Assembly (NCBI RefSeq): GCF_015291725.1
Contig: NZ_CP030038.1
Coordinates: 7,739,001 to 7,803,000, forward strand
Length of the DNA: 64,000 nucleotides
DNA from: Bradyrhizobium sp. CCBAU 51765
GTDB taxonomy: Bacteria > Pseudomonadota > Alphaproteobacteria > Rhizobiales > Xanthobacteraceae
Direction of reading: 5' to 3'
The notes under the pieces: model-generated
The model's database searches: none
What the model saw: only the letters and a program-made list of their open reading frames with translations
What the model was told of the DNA's origin: nothing
Translations under genes and position numbers: made by a program
Shown: one piece after another, positions 33,077 to 42,382 of the stretch
Position numbering within the stretch: position 1 is the first letter of the stretch
How the letters are laid out: each line of letters starts with the position of its first letter

Positions 33077-33880
33077 TCAGGCGATGGCCGACAGATAGCG
33101 CGCGACCGACGCCGCGAACGCGGCCTTGGCGCCGCTGGCGATGTTGCGGCCCCACCAGGCTCCGTAGATCCGGTCGAAGGCGAGCGGCTCGACGGCGGCC
33201 GCGATCCGCCGCACCGCGGCGGCCCCCAGCGGCATGTAATTCGGATAGGAATACATGAAGCTGACGAAGCGGCGGTCCATCGTCACCTGCGCGATGTCCC
33301 CGGTGAGCAATGCGCCCTTGCCGTCCGCACCACGCCCATAGTGCAGCATGGTGGCGCCGGCGAAGTGGCCGCCGGTGCGCAGCAGCAGCACGTCATCGGA
33401 GATGCGATGGCTCTCGCCGGTCCAGTGCACGATGGCGGGATGAGGACGTGTGACGAAGGCGCGGTCGTCGGCGTGCAGATAGACCGGCACGCCGCCGAAC
33501 GTGTCGCTCCAGTCGGCGACCGCGCCGTAATAGTGCGGATGCGAGATCGCGATGGCCTTCAGCCCGCCAAGTGCCGCGACATATTGGATGGCCTCGTCGG
33601 TCGCAAGCGGAATGCAATCCCACATCACGCAGCCGTCGTCTTGAGGCACCAGCAGTGCGCGCTGCCCGATGGCAAAGCTCGGCTCCATCCCGATCCCGGT
33701 GAGGCCAAGATCGTCGCGTCCCACCAGTCGATGCCTCCGCGCGAGCTCCTCGCGCGCGAGAAAGGTCTGTCCTTTCCAGTTCACGAACTGCCGCTCGTCC
33801 TCGCAAATCGGGCAGGAGCCGGGCGGCGCTCCGCGTGAGGGAAATTGAGCGCCGCAGGTTTCGCAGGTCCAGAGGGGCAT
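33077..33880 (-). CDS. Metallo-beta-lactamase-fold protein with N-terminal zinc-ribbon and altered metal motif
   Basis: A 267-residue protein. Residues 5-27 form a rubredoxin-like knuckle with Cys6, Cys9, Cys23 and Cys26 (WTCETCG, SCPICED). The MBL part shows ISHPHYYGAVADW at His114/His116, where the canonical H-x-H-x-D-H has lost Asp-His to Tyr-Gly, yet later metal-site features remain (GGHFAGATMLHY, LLTGDIAQV). ATG 33880 is chosen because the cysteine motif begins there; the longer 463-residue frame is an overlap shadow. Unknown function; it may bind metal differently or act as a non-hydrolytic variant. Confidence 0.75.
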   Translation of the reverse strand: MPLWTCETCGAQFPSRGAPPGSCPICEDERQFVNWKGQTFLAREELARRHRLVGRDDLGLTGIGMEPSFAIGQRALLVPQDDGCVMWDCIPLATDEAIQYVAALGGLKAIAISHPHYYGAVADWSDTFGGVPVYLHADDRAFVTRPHPAIVHWTGESHRISDDVLLLRTGGHFAGATMLHYGRGADGKGALLTGDIAQVTMDRRFVSFMYSYPNYMPLGAAAVRRIAAAVEPLAFDRIYGAWWGRNIASGAKAAFAASVARYLSAIA

Positions 33881-34052
33881 GACTCGGGCTCCGTGGGAAG
33901 ATCCAGGATGACACTGCGGACAAGCTCCCGGCAAGATCGATGGCCGGCAGCAGCGACTGGAACCAACGCGGTGAGCACCCGTTACGTTCAGGTCCACGCC
34001 AGAACGATTGGCCAAGGGGATCACGACACACGAAGAGCATGTTCGAGTATCG

Positions 34053-35255
34053 ATGGCATCGCGGTCCCCCACCTCCTCCCGTATCTGGCCTTTGTTTGCG
34101 CTCAACTTCTTCATGGCCGACATGCAGTCGGGCATCGGGCCGTTCGTCGGGGTTTTTCTGCAGGAGCGCGGCTGGGCCAGCGGGCTGATCGGCACCGCGA
34201 TGACGATCGGCAACGTCGCGGGCATGCTGATCACCACGCCGATCGGAGGCTTCATCGACGCCAGCCGCAACAAGCGGCTCTGGGTCGTCATTCCCGGCAT
34301 CTGCGTCGTTCTCGCGTCCGGGATCATCCTGCTCTCGCAGAACTTCTGGGCGGTGACGTTCTCGCAAGTCGCGCAATCGCTGGCGAGCGCTGCGATCGTG
34401 CCGGCGGTAACGGGCATCACGCTCGGCATTGCCAAGCAGAAGGGTTTCAATGCGCTCAATGGCCGCAACCAGGCCTACAACCATGCGGGCAACATGGTCG
34501 GCGCCGGATTGTCGGGCTATCTCGGCTACAAGTTCGGCTATGTCGCCGTGTTCGCGCTGGCGGCCCTGTTCGGTGCCATCGCCATCGCCTGCGTCCTGAT
34601 GATCCCCGCAAAGGCAATCGACGACCGCGCCGCGCGCGGCAGCAAGGAGGACGACTCCAAGGCTCCGCCGGATGCGATGACGATGCTGCTCAAGCACCGG
34701 GCGCTGCTCGTGCTGGCTCTCGCCCTCGCGCTCTTCCATCTCGGCAACGCGGCCATCGTTCCGCTCTACGGACTAGCCGCGGTGGCCGAAGGGCAGGCCA
34801 ACGGCCCGAGCTTCGTCGCGACCACCGTGGTGATCGCGCAAGGCGTGATGATCGTGACGTCGCTGATCGCGATGAAGGCCGCGAGCAAGCGCAATTACTG
34901 GCCGGTGATCCTGGTGTCTTTCATGTTCTTGCCCGTCCGCGGCGTGCTCGCCTTCTTCGTCACGGGGTGGTGGGGCGTCGTGCCGATGCAGGTGCTCGAT
35001 GGCATCGGCACCGGGCTGCAGACTGTCGCCGTCCCGGGCATGGTCGCGCGCTCGCTCGACGGCACCGGCCGCATCAATCTCGGCCAGGGCGCCGTGATCA
35101 CGGTGCAGGGCATCGGCGCGAGCCTCAGTCCCGCACTTGGTGGCTGGATCGCGCAATGGATCGGCTACGGACCGACCTTCCTGCTGCTCGGCGGCTTTGG
35201 GCTCGCGTCGATCGCGCTGTGGCTGACCTTCGCGGCGGCGGTGAAGAAGTATTGA
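34053..35255 (+). CDS. MFS transporter
   Basis: A 400-residue major facilitator protein with about 12 membrane helices. The first loop motif is TPIGGFIDASRNKRLWVV (D-x-x-x-N-K-R type between helices 2 and 3). Starts at ATG 34053 (MASRSPTSSRIWPLFALNFF) or a TTG at 34008; neither has a strong ribosome site. The substrate is unknown. It is divergent from the MBL-fold gene and convergent with the acyl-CoA synthetase gene. Confidence 0.85.
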   Translation: MASRSPTSSRIWPLFALNFFMADMQSGIGPFVGVFLQERGWASGLIGTAMTIGNVAGMLITTPIGGFIDASRNKRLWVVIPGICVVLASGIILLSQNFWAVTFSQVAQSLASAAIVPAVTGITLGIAKQKGFNALNGRNQAYNHAGNMVGAGLSGYLGYKFGYVAVFALAALFGAIAIACVLMIPAKAIDDRAARGSKEDDSKAPPDAMTMLLKHRALLVLALALALFHLGNAAIVPLYGLAAVAEGQANGPSFVATTVVIAQGVMIVTSLIAMKAASKRNYWPVILVSFMFLPVRGVLAFFVTGWWGVVPMQVLDGIGTGLQTVAVPGMVARSLDGTGRINLGQGAVITVQGIGASLSPALGGWIAQWIGYGPTFLLLGGFGLASIALWLTFAAAVKKY

Positions 35256-35265
35256 GGCGAAATCA

Positions 35266-36879
35266 TTACGTCCCAAAATTCTTCTGGATTGCCTTGTCGA
35301 GCGTCTCACCGCCGACGAAGCGCTGGCGCAGCTCGCGCTTCAGCAGCTTGCCACTCGGATTCTTCGGCAGGCTATCGACGAAGATGACGCGCTTAGGCAC
35401 CTTGAAATGCGCCATCTGGCCGGCGCAATGCTTGATGACGGCGTCCTCGTCCAGCGTCTCCCCGCTCTTGACCACGACGATCGCGGTGACCGCCTCGATC
35501 CAGCGCGGATCGGGCAGGCCGACCACCGCGACCTCGGAGACGGCGGGGATGCGGTAGACCATCTCCTCGACCTCGCGACTCGCGACGTTCTCGCCACCGG
35601 TCTTGATCATGTCCTTGACGCGATCGACTACGGTGATGTGGCCCTCGTCGTCGACAGTGGCGAGATCGCCGGAGTGAAACCAGCCGCCGGAGAACGCGGC
35701 CGCGGTCTTGACGGGATCGTTGTAGTAGCCGGACAGCAGATGCGGCGAGCGGTGCACGATCTCGCCGACTTCGCCCACCTCGACATCCTCCATCGCCGTG
35801 TTGACCACGCGCGTCTCGACATTGAGCACGGGCTTGCCGGCCGACCCGGCCTTGCGCAGCTGATCCTCCGGCCGCAGCACCGTCGCGAGCGGCGCGATCT
35901 CGGTCTGACCGTAAAAATTCCAGAATTTTACGGCGGGCAGGCGGCGCTGAAGCTCGAGCAGGACTTCCACCGGCATAATCGAGGCGCCGTAATAGCCCTT
36001 CTGCAGTGTCGACAGATCGGTCGTGTCGAAATTCGGCGAGCGCAGCATCGCGATCCAGATCGTCGGCGGTGCGAAGAACGAGGTGATCCTGTGGGTCTGG
36101 ATCAGGGCCAGGATGTTGTCGGCGGTCGGCTTGCCGGTGATGACGCCTGAGGCGCCGAGATAGATCTGCGGACCCAGGAAGACGTCGAGCTGGGCGCAGT
36201 GATAGAGCGGCAGCGCGTGCAGGAACTTGTCGTCCGCGCTCATGCCGCCGTCGATGATGCAGCTGACATACTGCCACATCACGGCTTCGTGGGTCAGCAT
36301 CGCGCCCTTGGGCAGAGATTCCGTGCCGCTGGTGTAGACGATCTGCGCGAGATCGCGGCTGTCGACCGATGCATCCAGGAACGAGCCGTCGGCGTCGAGG
36401 AGATCATCGAAGGTGGTGAGCCCCGCGGGCGCCGTGGCCGCATCCTCGCCCGGTAGCCAGATCATCTTCTCGACCGCGCAATCCCTGGCGCTCGCCGCGC
36501 GTGCCTGCGCGAGGAAGTCCGGTCCGGTCGCGAGCAGTTTCGCGCCGGAGCTCTTCAGGATGAAATTGATTTCGTCCGGATTGAGCATGAAGTTGATCGG
36601 CACCAGCACGGCGCCGATCCGCGCCACCGCGAAGCGCAGCGCAGCGAAGGCGTGCGAATTGCGCGACAGCACGGCGACACGGTCGCCCTTCCTGACACCG
36701 AACCCGAGCAGGCCGCGGCCGAGCCGGTTGCAGATCGCGTCCATTTCGGCAAAGGTCCAGCTCACACCGCCGCAGCTTACCGCGAGCTTGTTCGGCTCGC
36801 GGCCCGCCGAGCGGCGCAGGAGATCGCCGATCGAATGCTCGCGCGCTTTCGAGATGGTGGCTGCGGTGTCGCCGGTCAT
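35266..36879 (-). CDS. Class I adenylate-forming acyl-CoA synthetase
   Basis: A 537-residue ligase with the P-loop-like YTSGTESLPKGAMLTHEAV (about 165-183), the motif FWNFYGQTEIAPLATVL, Asp-Arg hinge HITVVDRVKDMIKTGGENV and the catalytic Lys close to the end (LPKNPSGKLLKRELR). These are the five conserved motifs of fatty-acyl or aryl-acyl CoA ligases. It is divergent from a binding protein of branched-chain type (37089), which hints at an aromatic or short acid as substrate, but nothing in the sequence decides it. Confidence 0.9.
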   Translation of the reverse strand: MTGDTAATISKAREHSIGDLLRRSAGREPNKLAVSCGGVSWTFAEMDAICNRLGRGLLGFGVRKGDRVAVLSRNSHAFAALRFAVARIGAVLVPINFMLNPDEINFILKSSGAKLLATGPDFLAQARAASARDCAVEKMIWLPGEDAATAPAGLTTFDDLLDADGSFLDASVDSRDLAQIVYTSGTESLPKGAMLTHEAVMWQYVSCIIDGGMSADDKFLHALPLYHCAQLDVFLGPQIYLGASGVITGKPTADNILALIQTHRITSFFAPPTIWIAMLRSPNFDTTDLSTLQKGYYGASIMPVEVLLELQRRLPAVKFWNFYGQTEIAPLATVLRPEDQLRKAGSAGKPVLNVETRVVNTAMEDVEVGEVGEIVHRSPHLLSGYYNDPVKTAAAFSGGWFHSGDLATVDDEGHITVVDRVKDMIKTGGENVASREVEEMVYRIPAVSEVAVVGLPDPRWIEAVTAIVVVKSGETLDEDAVIKHCAGQMAHFKVPKRVIFVDSLPKNPSGKLLKRELRQRFVGGETLDKAIQKNFGT

Positions 36880-37088
36880 GTCCTTCCCCCTGAAATTTTA
36901 GCCTGCATGAATGGGTGTCTGGGCATTCGGCCCACCGCATTCAAACGTATTTTGCGTTTGCGCAAACGTAGTCGGCGCGATTGGCCGCGTCAAATCGACC
37001 GGCCCGCGCGGCGCCGTCACGCAAGAATTGACGCTCCGGAGCGGCAAATCTGGGCTCGTGCACCAACTATAATATCGGGGGAAATACC

Positions 37089-38291
37089 ATGTGCCGGATT
37101 ATGTGCGCCGCATTTGCGGCCGCACTCGCTGCGTCTGCGATCTGCCCTTCTCATGCCCAGCAGGCACCGCTCAAGATCGGCGTGCTCTCCGACTTCTCGT
37201 CCGTCTATTCCGACATTGGCGGCATGGGGAATGTCGAGGCCACCAAAATGGCGATCGAGGATTTTGGCGGGCAGATGTTCGGCAAGCCGATCGAGATGCT
37301 GAGTGCCGACGTACTCAACAAGCCCGACGTCGCATCCACCATCGCCCGCAAATGGTGGGAGACCGAAGGCGTCGACATGATCATCGATCTGCCGACATCG
37401 GCGACCGCGCTCGCGGTGATGGAGCTGTCGAAGCAGTACGAGAAGATCATGATCGTGACCGATGCGGCGAGCTCCGACATCACCGGAAAGTCCTGCTCGC
37501 CCTACACCGCGCACTGGACCTACGACACCTATGCCAATGCGCACACCGTCGGCAGCGCCATTGTCAAGAACGGCGGCGATACCTGGTTCTTCCTGACCGC
37601 GGACTACGTGTTCGGCCATTCGGTCGAGCGCGACACCAGTGACGTCGTGAAGGCCTCCGGCGGCAAGGTGCTGGGCAGCGTCAAGCATCCCCTCAACACG
37701 GCGGACTTCTCCTCGTTCCTGCTTCAGGCCCAGGCTTCCAAGGCCAAGATCGTCGGCCTCGCGAACGGCGGCGGCGACACCATCAACGCGATCAAGCAGG
37801 CCGGCGAGTTCGGCATCGTTGCCGGGGGCCAGAACCTGGCTGCGATCGTGATGTTCATCTCCGACGTGCACAGCCTCGGGCTCAAGCTGGCGCAAGGGCT
37901 GATCGTCACCGAGGCCTATTATTGGGACCTCAACGACAAGACCCGCGCCTTCGGCAAGCGCTTCCTGGAGCGGGTCAAGCGCATGCCAACCATGAACCAG
38001 GCCGCGACCTACAGCGCCACACTGCACTATCTCAAGGCGGTGCAGGCCGCCGGCACCCGCGACACCAGGACGGTGATGGCCAAGATGCGCGAGCTTCCGG
38101 TGCGGGATGCCTTCACCGACAACGGCGTGCTGCGCGAGGACGGCCGCATGGTGCACAGCATGTACCTGTTCCAGGTGAAGAAGCCGGAGGAATCGAAGGG
38201 GCCCTGGGATTATTACAAGCTGCTCGCCGAAGTTCCCGCCGACCAGGCGTTCCGGCCGCTGAAGGATGGCGGCTGCCCGCTGGTGAAGTGA
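37089..38291 (+). CDS. Branched-chain-type ABC substrate-binding protein, orphan
   Basis: A 400-residue periplasmic-binding protein of the Peripla_BP_6 family with signal peptide MCRIMCAAFAAALAASAICP and cleavage after SHA at about residue 23. Mature start QAPLKIGVLSDFSSVYSDIG. The length and order of motifs match LivJ-type proteins in aromatic uptake. No permease or ATPase of its type is beside it; the ABC importer at 4524-8069 is a possible but distant partner. It is divergent from the acyl-CoA synthetase. Confidence 0.85.
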   Translation: MCRIMCAAFAAALAASAICPSHAQQAPLKIGVLSDFSSVYSDIGGMGNVEATKMAIEDFGGQMFGKPIEMLSADVLNKPDVASTIARKWWETEGVDMIIDLPTSATALAVMELSKQYEKIMIVTDAASSDITGKSCSPYTAHWTYDTYANAHTVGSAIVKNGGDTWFFLTADYVFGHSVERDTSDVVKASGGKVLGSVKHPLNTADFSSFLLQAQASKAKIVGLANGGGDTINAIKQAGEFGIVAGGQNLAAIVMFISDVHSLGLKLAQGLIVTEAYYWDLNDKTRAFGKRFLERVKRMPTMNQAATYSATLHYLKAVQAAGTRDTRTVMAKMRELPVRDAFTDNGVLREDGRMVHSMYLFQVKKPEESKGPWDYYKLLAEVPADQAFRPLKDGGCPLVK

Positions 38292-38419
38292 AGCAGCCTG
38301 GATCGAGCCGGCGGCAATCCCTCCACCAAGGCTCGCGCGTCCGCTCCGCCGATCAGGGCGGACGCGTGGCGATGACGACGCGCGGCCCAAAATAGAGGCA
38401 GCACGGCGCGCACCGCGGT

Positions 38420-38433
38420 CTGATCTGCATCAA
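38420..38433. promoter_or_regulatory. FNR/FixK-like box upstream of the export operon
   Basis: CTGATCTGCATCAA differs from the consensus TTGAT-N4-ATCAA at one position. It lies 109-122 bp before the HlyD-family gene start. In Bradyrhizobium, FixK-type boxes of this form give low-oxygen activation. A single match by eye, so modest confidence. Confidence 0.4.
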
Positions 38434-38541
38434 GCTGCGGTGCAAAATTCGCTGCAATGTTGAGCTCCGCCCTTTCCGCGCGATCCGCGATCGGGCGTTC
38501 GTATCTCAACAGTGGGCGCCACCGCACGGCGTTGTGCACAG

Positions 38542-39609
38542 ATGAACTTTACACCGGGTCGCGTCGTCGCAGCCCTCGCCATCCTGCTCGCGGGCGGCGG
38601 TTATTACTATTGGCAGCACCGTGATGCCGACGCACTTCCACCGGGTTTCGCCCGCGGCAATGGCCGCATCGAAGCGGTCGAGATCGACATCGCCACCAAG
38701 ACGCCGGGACGGGTCCGCGAGATCCTCGTCAACGAAGGCGATTTCGTCAGCGCGGGCCAGGTTCTGGCACGCATGGATACCGAGCAGCTGCAGGCCCAGC
38801 GCCGCCAGGCCGAAGCGCAGCTCCAGCGCGCAATGATCAATGTCGAGACCGCGAAGAGCCTGGTGAACCAGCGCGAGGCCGAGCGCCGGGCTGCGGAGGC
38901 CGTGGTCGACCAGCGCATCGCACAGCTCGACACCACGAGCCGCAAGCTGGACCGGTCCGAACAATTGATCAAGACGAGTGCGGTCTCCCAGCAGGTCCTG
39001 GACGACGACCGCTCCGCCAACGCCACGGCGAAAGCGGCGCTGGCCGCTTCCCAGGCCCAGGTGGCGGCCTCGGAAGCCGCGATCAGCTCCTCCCGCGCCC
39101 TGGTGATCGATGCCGGCGCAGCAGTCGACGCGGCAAAGGCCGCGATCGAAAGCATCAACGCCGACCTCAACGACAGCGTGCTGAAGGCGCCGCGCGACGG
39201 CCGCGTGCAGTATCGCGTGTCGCAGCCCGGCGAGGTGCTCGCCGCCGGCGGCCGCGTCCTCAACATGGTCGATCTCGGCGACGTCTATATGACGTTCTTC
39301 TTGCCGACGGCCGAGGCCGGCCGCGTCGCGATCGGCGCCGAGGTCCGCCTCGTCCTGGACGCCATCCCGAAATATGTGATCCCCGCCAGGGCCACCTTCG
39401 TCGCAGACGTCGCGCAATTCACGCCCAAGACCGTCGAAACCGAGGAGGAACGCCAGAAGCTGATGTTCCGCATCAAGGCGCATATCGCGCCCGATCTGTT
39501 GCGCCAGCACGTCGAGCATGTGAAGACCGGCCTTCCCGGCATGGCCTATGTGCAGCTCGATCCGGCGGCGCAATGGCCCGACAACCTCAAGATCAAGTTG
39601 ACGAGATGA
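38542..39609 (+). CDS. HlyD-family membrane fusion protein (YhiI-like)
   Basis: A 355-residue membrane fusion protein: one N-terminal helix (VVAALAILLAGGGYYYW, residues 7-24), lipoyl-type beta domain (GRIEAVEIDIATKTPGRVRE), a long coiled-coil hairpin from about 75 to 215 (QAQRRQAEAQLQRAMINVET, VSQQVLDDDRSANATAKAAL) and a beta barrel with APRDGRVQYRVSQPGEVLA. It connects an inner membrane ABC exporter to an outer membrane channel. ATG 38542 is preferred over the longer frame. Its stop overlaps the next gene start by 4 bp. Confidence 0.88.
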   Translation: MNFTPGRVVAALAILLAGGGYYYWQHRDADALPPGFARGNGRIEAVEIDIATKTPGRVREILVNEGDFVSAGQVLARMDTEQLQAQRRQAEAQLQRAMINVETAKSLVNQREAERRAAEAVVDQRIAQLDTTSRKLDRSEQLIKTSAVSQQVLDDDRSANATAKAALAASQAQVAASEAAISSSRALVIDAGAAVDAAKAAIESINADLNDSVLKAPRDGRVQYRVSQPGEVLAAGGRVLNMVDLGDVYMTFFLPTAEAGRVAIGAEVRLVLDAIPKYVIPARATFVADVAQFTPKTVETEEERQKLMFRIKAHIAPDLLRQHVEHVKTGLPGMAYVQLDPAAQWPDNLKIKLTR

Positions 39610-42380
39610 GCACGACTGCCGCAGCCGAAGCACCGGCTGCCGTCGGCAGCGTGGTGCATCTGGAAGGCGTGGGCCTGAGCTACGGCAAGACCCGGGCGCT
39701 CGAGTCCATTACGCTCGACCTGCCGTCCGGCTGCATGGTCGGGATGATCGGCCCCGACGGCGTCGGCAAATCGAGCCTGCTCGCCCTGATCGCGGGCGCG
39801 CGCGCGATCCAGGAGGGACGCATCCACGTGCTCGGCGGCGATATGGCGAGCGCGCGCCACCGCCGCAACGTGTGCCCCGACATCGCCTACATGCCGCAGG
39901 GCCTCGGCAGGAATCTGTACCCGACATTGTCGGTGTTCGAGAACATCGACTTCTTCGGTCGCCTGTTCGGACACGGCAAGGCGGAGCGGAACAGGCGGAT
40001 CGCTGGCCTGCTGCGCGACACCGGGCTGACGCCCTTTGCCGACCGGCCGGCGGCAAAGCTCTCCGGCGGCATGAAGCAGAAGGTCGGCCTGTGCTGCGCG
40101 CTGATCCACGATCCCGAGCTCCTGATCCTGGACGAGCCGACCACCGGGGTCGATCCGCTGTCGCGCCGCCAGTTCTGGGAATTGATCGCCTCGATCCGCG
40201 ACAGCAGGCCCGGCATGAGCGTGATCGTTTCGACCGCCTACATGGAAGAGGCCGCGCAGTTCGATTTCCTGATCGCGATGAACGCCGGCCGCGTGCTGGC
40301 GACCGGAACGCCCGCCGAACTCAAGCGGCAGACCGGAGCCGACACGCTCGATGATGCCTTCATCGGCCTCCTGCCCGAGGCCGAGCGCAGCAACCATGCC
40401 AATGTGGTCATCCCGCCGCGCGACGAAGACCACGCGGAGATCGCGATCGAAGCCGACCACCTGACGCGGCGGTTCGATGGTTTCGTTGCCGTCGACGACG
40501 TCAGCTTCCGCATCAGGAAGGGCGAGATCTTCGGCTTTCTCGGCTCGAACGGCTGCGGCAAGACCACGACCATGAAGATGCTCACCGGCCTCCTGCCCGT
40601 GAGCGAAGGAACCGCGCGGCTGTTCGGCAACACCATCGATGCCGGCGACATGTCGGTGCGGCGGCGCATCGGCTACATGTCGCAGGGCTTCTCGCTCTAT
40701 TCCGAGCTCACGGTCGCGCAGAATCTCCATCTGCATGCACGCCTGTTCGAGCTGCCGGCGGACACCATCGCTGCGCGCATCGACGAGATGATCGCCCGGT
40801 TCGATCTTGCCGACGTCGTCGACGCCCTGCCCGACGCCCTGCCGCTCGGGCTGCGGCAGCGGCTGTCGCTGGCGGTCGCCATGATCCATGCGCCCGACAT
40901 CCTCATCCTCGACGAGCCGACCTCCGGCGTGGATCCGGTCGCCCGCGACCGTTTCTGGCAGATCCTCGCCGAGCTCTCCCGCAAGGACAACGTCACCATC
41001 TTCGTCTCCACCCATTTCATGAACGAGGCCGAGCGCTGCGATCGGATCTCGCTGATGCACGCCGGCAAGGTGCTGACGTCGGATACGCCGGCCGCGATCG
41101 TGGCCGCGCGCGGCACTGCCACGCTGGAGCAGGCCTTCATCGCCTGGCTGGAAGAGGCGATCGCGGAGACGACGGAGCCGGCCCGCCAGCCGGCGGCCGC
41201 CCCGCCGCCGCCCGCACCTGCAAGTCCCCCAGCGGTCCGTCGGCACAGCGCCGCGTTCAATCCGACGCGCATGCTGGCCTATTCCCGCCGCGAGACGCTC
41301 GAGCTGCGGCGTGATCCGATCCGCGCCACGCTCGCGATCCTCGGCAGCGTGCTGCTGCTGTTCGTGCTCGGCTACGGCATCAGCATGGACGTCGAGAACC
41401 TGACCTTCGCCGTGCTCGACCGCGACGACACCGCGATCAGCCGCGACTACAGCCTCCAGATCGCGGGCTCGCGCTATTTCACCGAGAAGCCCCCGATCAC
41501 CGACTACGCCGATCTCGACCGCCGCATGCGCGCCGGCGAGATCGGTCTTGCCATCGAGCTGCCGCCGGGCTTCGGCCGCGACGTCAGCCGCGGCCGCCAA
41601 GTCGAGATCGGCGCCTGGGTCGACGGCGCCAATCCGACGCGGGCCGAGACGCTGCGCTCCTACGCCCAGGCGATCCACGCGACCTGGCTCGCGCAGAAGG
41701 GCCGCGAGCTCTACGGCGATGCGGCAGTTGCCGGGTCCTATCAGCTCGCGCTGCGTTACCGCTACAATCCGGACGTCCGGAGCGTCGTCGCCATGGCGCC
41801 TGGCATCATTCCGCTGCTGCTGATCATGATCCCTGCGGTGCTCGCAGCACTCGCGGTCGTGCGCGAGAAGGAGCTCGGCTCGATCGTCAATTTTTACGTC
41901 ACACCGGTGACGCGGCTGGAGTTCCTGCTCGGCACCCAGCTGCCCTATGTGGTGCTGGCCTTTGCCAACTTCCTGCTGCTGGTCGGCTTTGCGCTCACCG
42001 TCTTCCGCGTGCCTTTCACCGGAAGCTTCCCGACCTATGCGGCTGCCGCGCTGCTCTATGTCACGGCCACCACCGGCATCGGGCTGGTGATCTCCTCGTT
42101 CATGAAGAGCCAGATCGCCGCGCTGTTCGGCACCGTGCTGATCACGCTGATTCCCGCGATCCAGTATTCCGGCCTGATCGATCCGGTCTCCTCGCTGCAA
42201 GGGGTGGGCAAGATGATCGGTCTCGTCTATCCGACCAGCTATTTCGTGACCATCTCGCGCGGCACGTTCTCGAAGGCACTGGGATTCGCCACGCTTCACA
42301 ACGAGCTCTTGGCGCTCGCCGTCATGATCCCGGTGCTGGTCACCGCAGGTACGCTGCTGCTGAAGAAACAGGCCCGCTGA
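39606..42380 (+). CDS. rbbA: RbbA-like ABC exporter: two ATPase domains fused to a permease
   Basis: A 924-residue fusion. ATPase 1: Walker A GPDGVGKSS (about 49-57), LSGGMKQKVGLCCALIHDPE. ATPase 2: Walker A GSNGCGKTT (about 313-321), a degenerate signature (ALPLGLRQRLSLAVAMI) and Walker B ILILDEPTSGVDP. From about 560 a Pro-rich linker leads to an ABC2-type permease with six helices (LAILGSVLLLFVLGYGI, the rest near the C terminus). Domain order and size fit RbbA of the YhiI-RbbA-YhhJ system. It overlaps both neighbours closely, so it is one transcription unit; exported substrate unknown. Confidence 0.88.
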   Translation: MSTTAAAEAPAAVGSVVHLEGVGLSYGKTRALESITLDLPSGCMVGMIGPDGVGKSSLLALIAGARAIQEGRIHVLGGDMASARHRRNVCPDIAYMPQGLGRNLYPTLSVFENIDFFGRLFGHGKAERNRRIAGLLRDTGLTPFADRPAAKLSGGMKQKVGLCCALIHDPELLILDEPTTGVDPLSRRQFWELIASIRDSRPGMSVIVSTAYMEEAAQFDFLIAMNAGRVLATGTPAELKRQTGADTLDDAFIGLLPEAERSNHANVVIPPRDEDHAEIAIEADHLTRRFDGFVAVDDVSFRIRKGEIFGFLGSNGCGKTTTMKMLTGLLPVSEGTARLFGNTIDAGDMSVRRRIGYMSQGFSLYSELTVAQNLHLHARLFELPADTIAARIDEMIARFDLADVVDALPDALPLGLRQRLSLAVAMIHAPDILILDEPTSGVDPVARDRFWQILAELSRKDNVTIFVSTHFMNEAERCDRISLMHAGKVLTSDTPAAIVAARGTATLEQAFIAWLEEAIAETTEPARQPAAAPPPPAPASPPAVRRHSAAFNPTRMLAYSRRETLELRRDPIRATLAILGSVLLLFVLGYGISMDVENLTFAVLDRDDTAISRDYSLQIAGSRYFTEKPPITDYADLDRRMRAGEIGLAIELPPGFGRDVSRGRQVEIGAWVDGANPTRAETLRSYAQAIHATWLAQKGRELYGDAAVAGSYQLALRYRYNPDVRSVVAMAPGIIPLLLIMIPAVLAALAVVREKELGSIVNFYVTPVTRLEFLLGTQLPYVVLAFANFLLLVGFALTVFRVPFTGSFPTYAAAALLYVTATTGIGLVISSFMKSQIAALFGTVLITLIPAIQYSGLIDPVSSLQGVGKMIGLVYPTSYFVTISRGTFSKALGFATLHNELLALAVMIPVLVTAGTLLLKKQAR

Positions 42381-42382
42381 CC

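Noticed and set aside
33077..34468. A 463-residue version of the MBL-fold protein
   Set aside because: The extension upstream of 33880 overlaps the divergent MFS gene and is not conserved-looking; the Cys motif begins at the chosen Met.
39546..42299. A 917-codon open frame antisense to the RbbA-like gene
   Set aside because: The plus strand encodes a protein with full ABC motifs in the same DNA. Long antisense frames are common in GC-rich genes and the peptide is Arg/Asp/Gly/Gln-rich without any domain.
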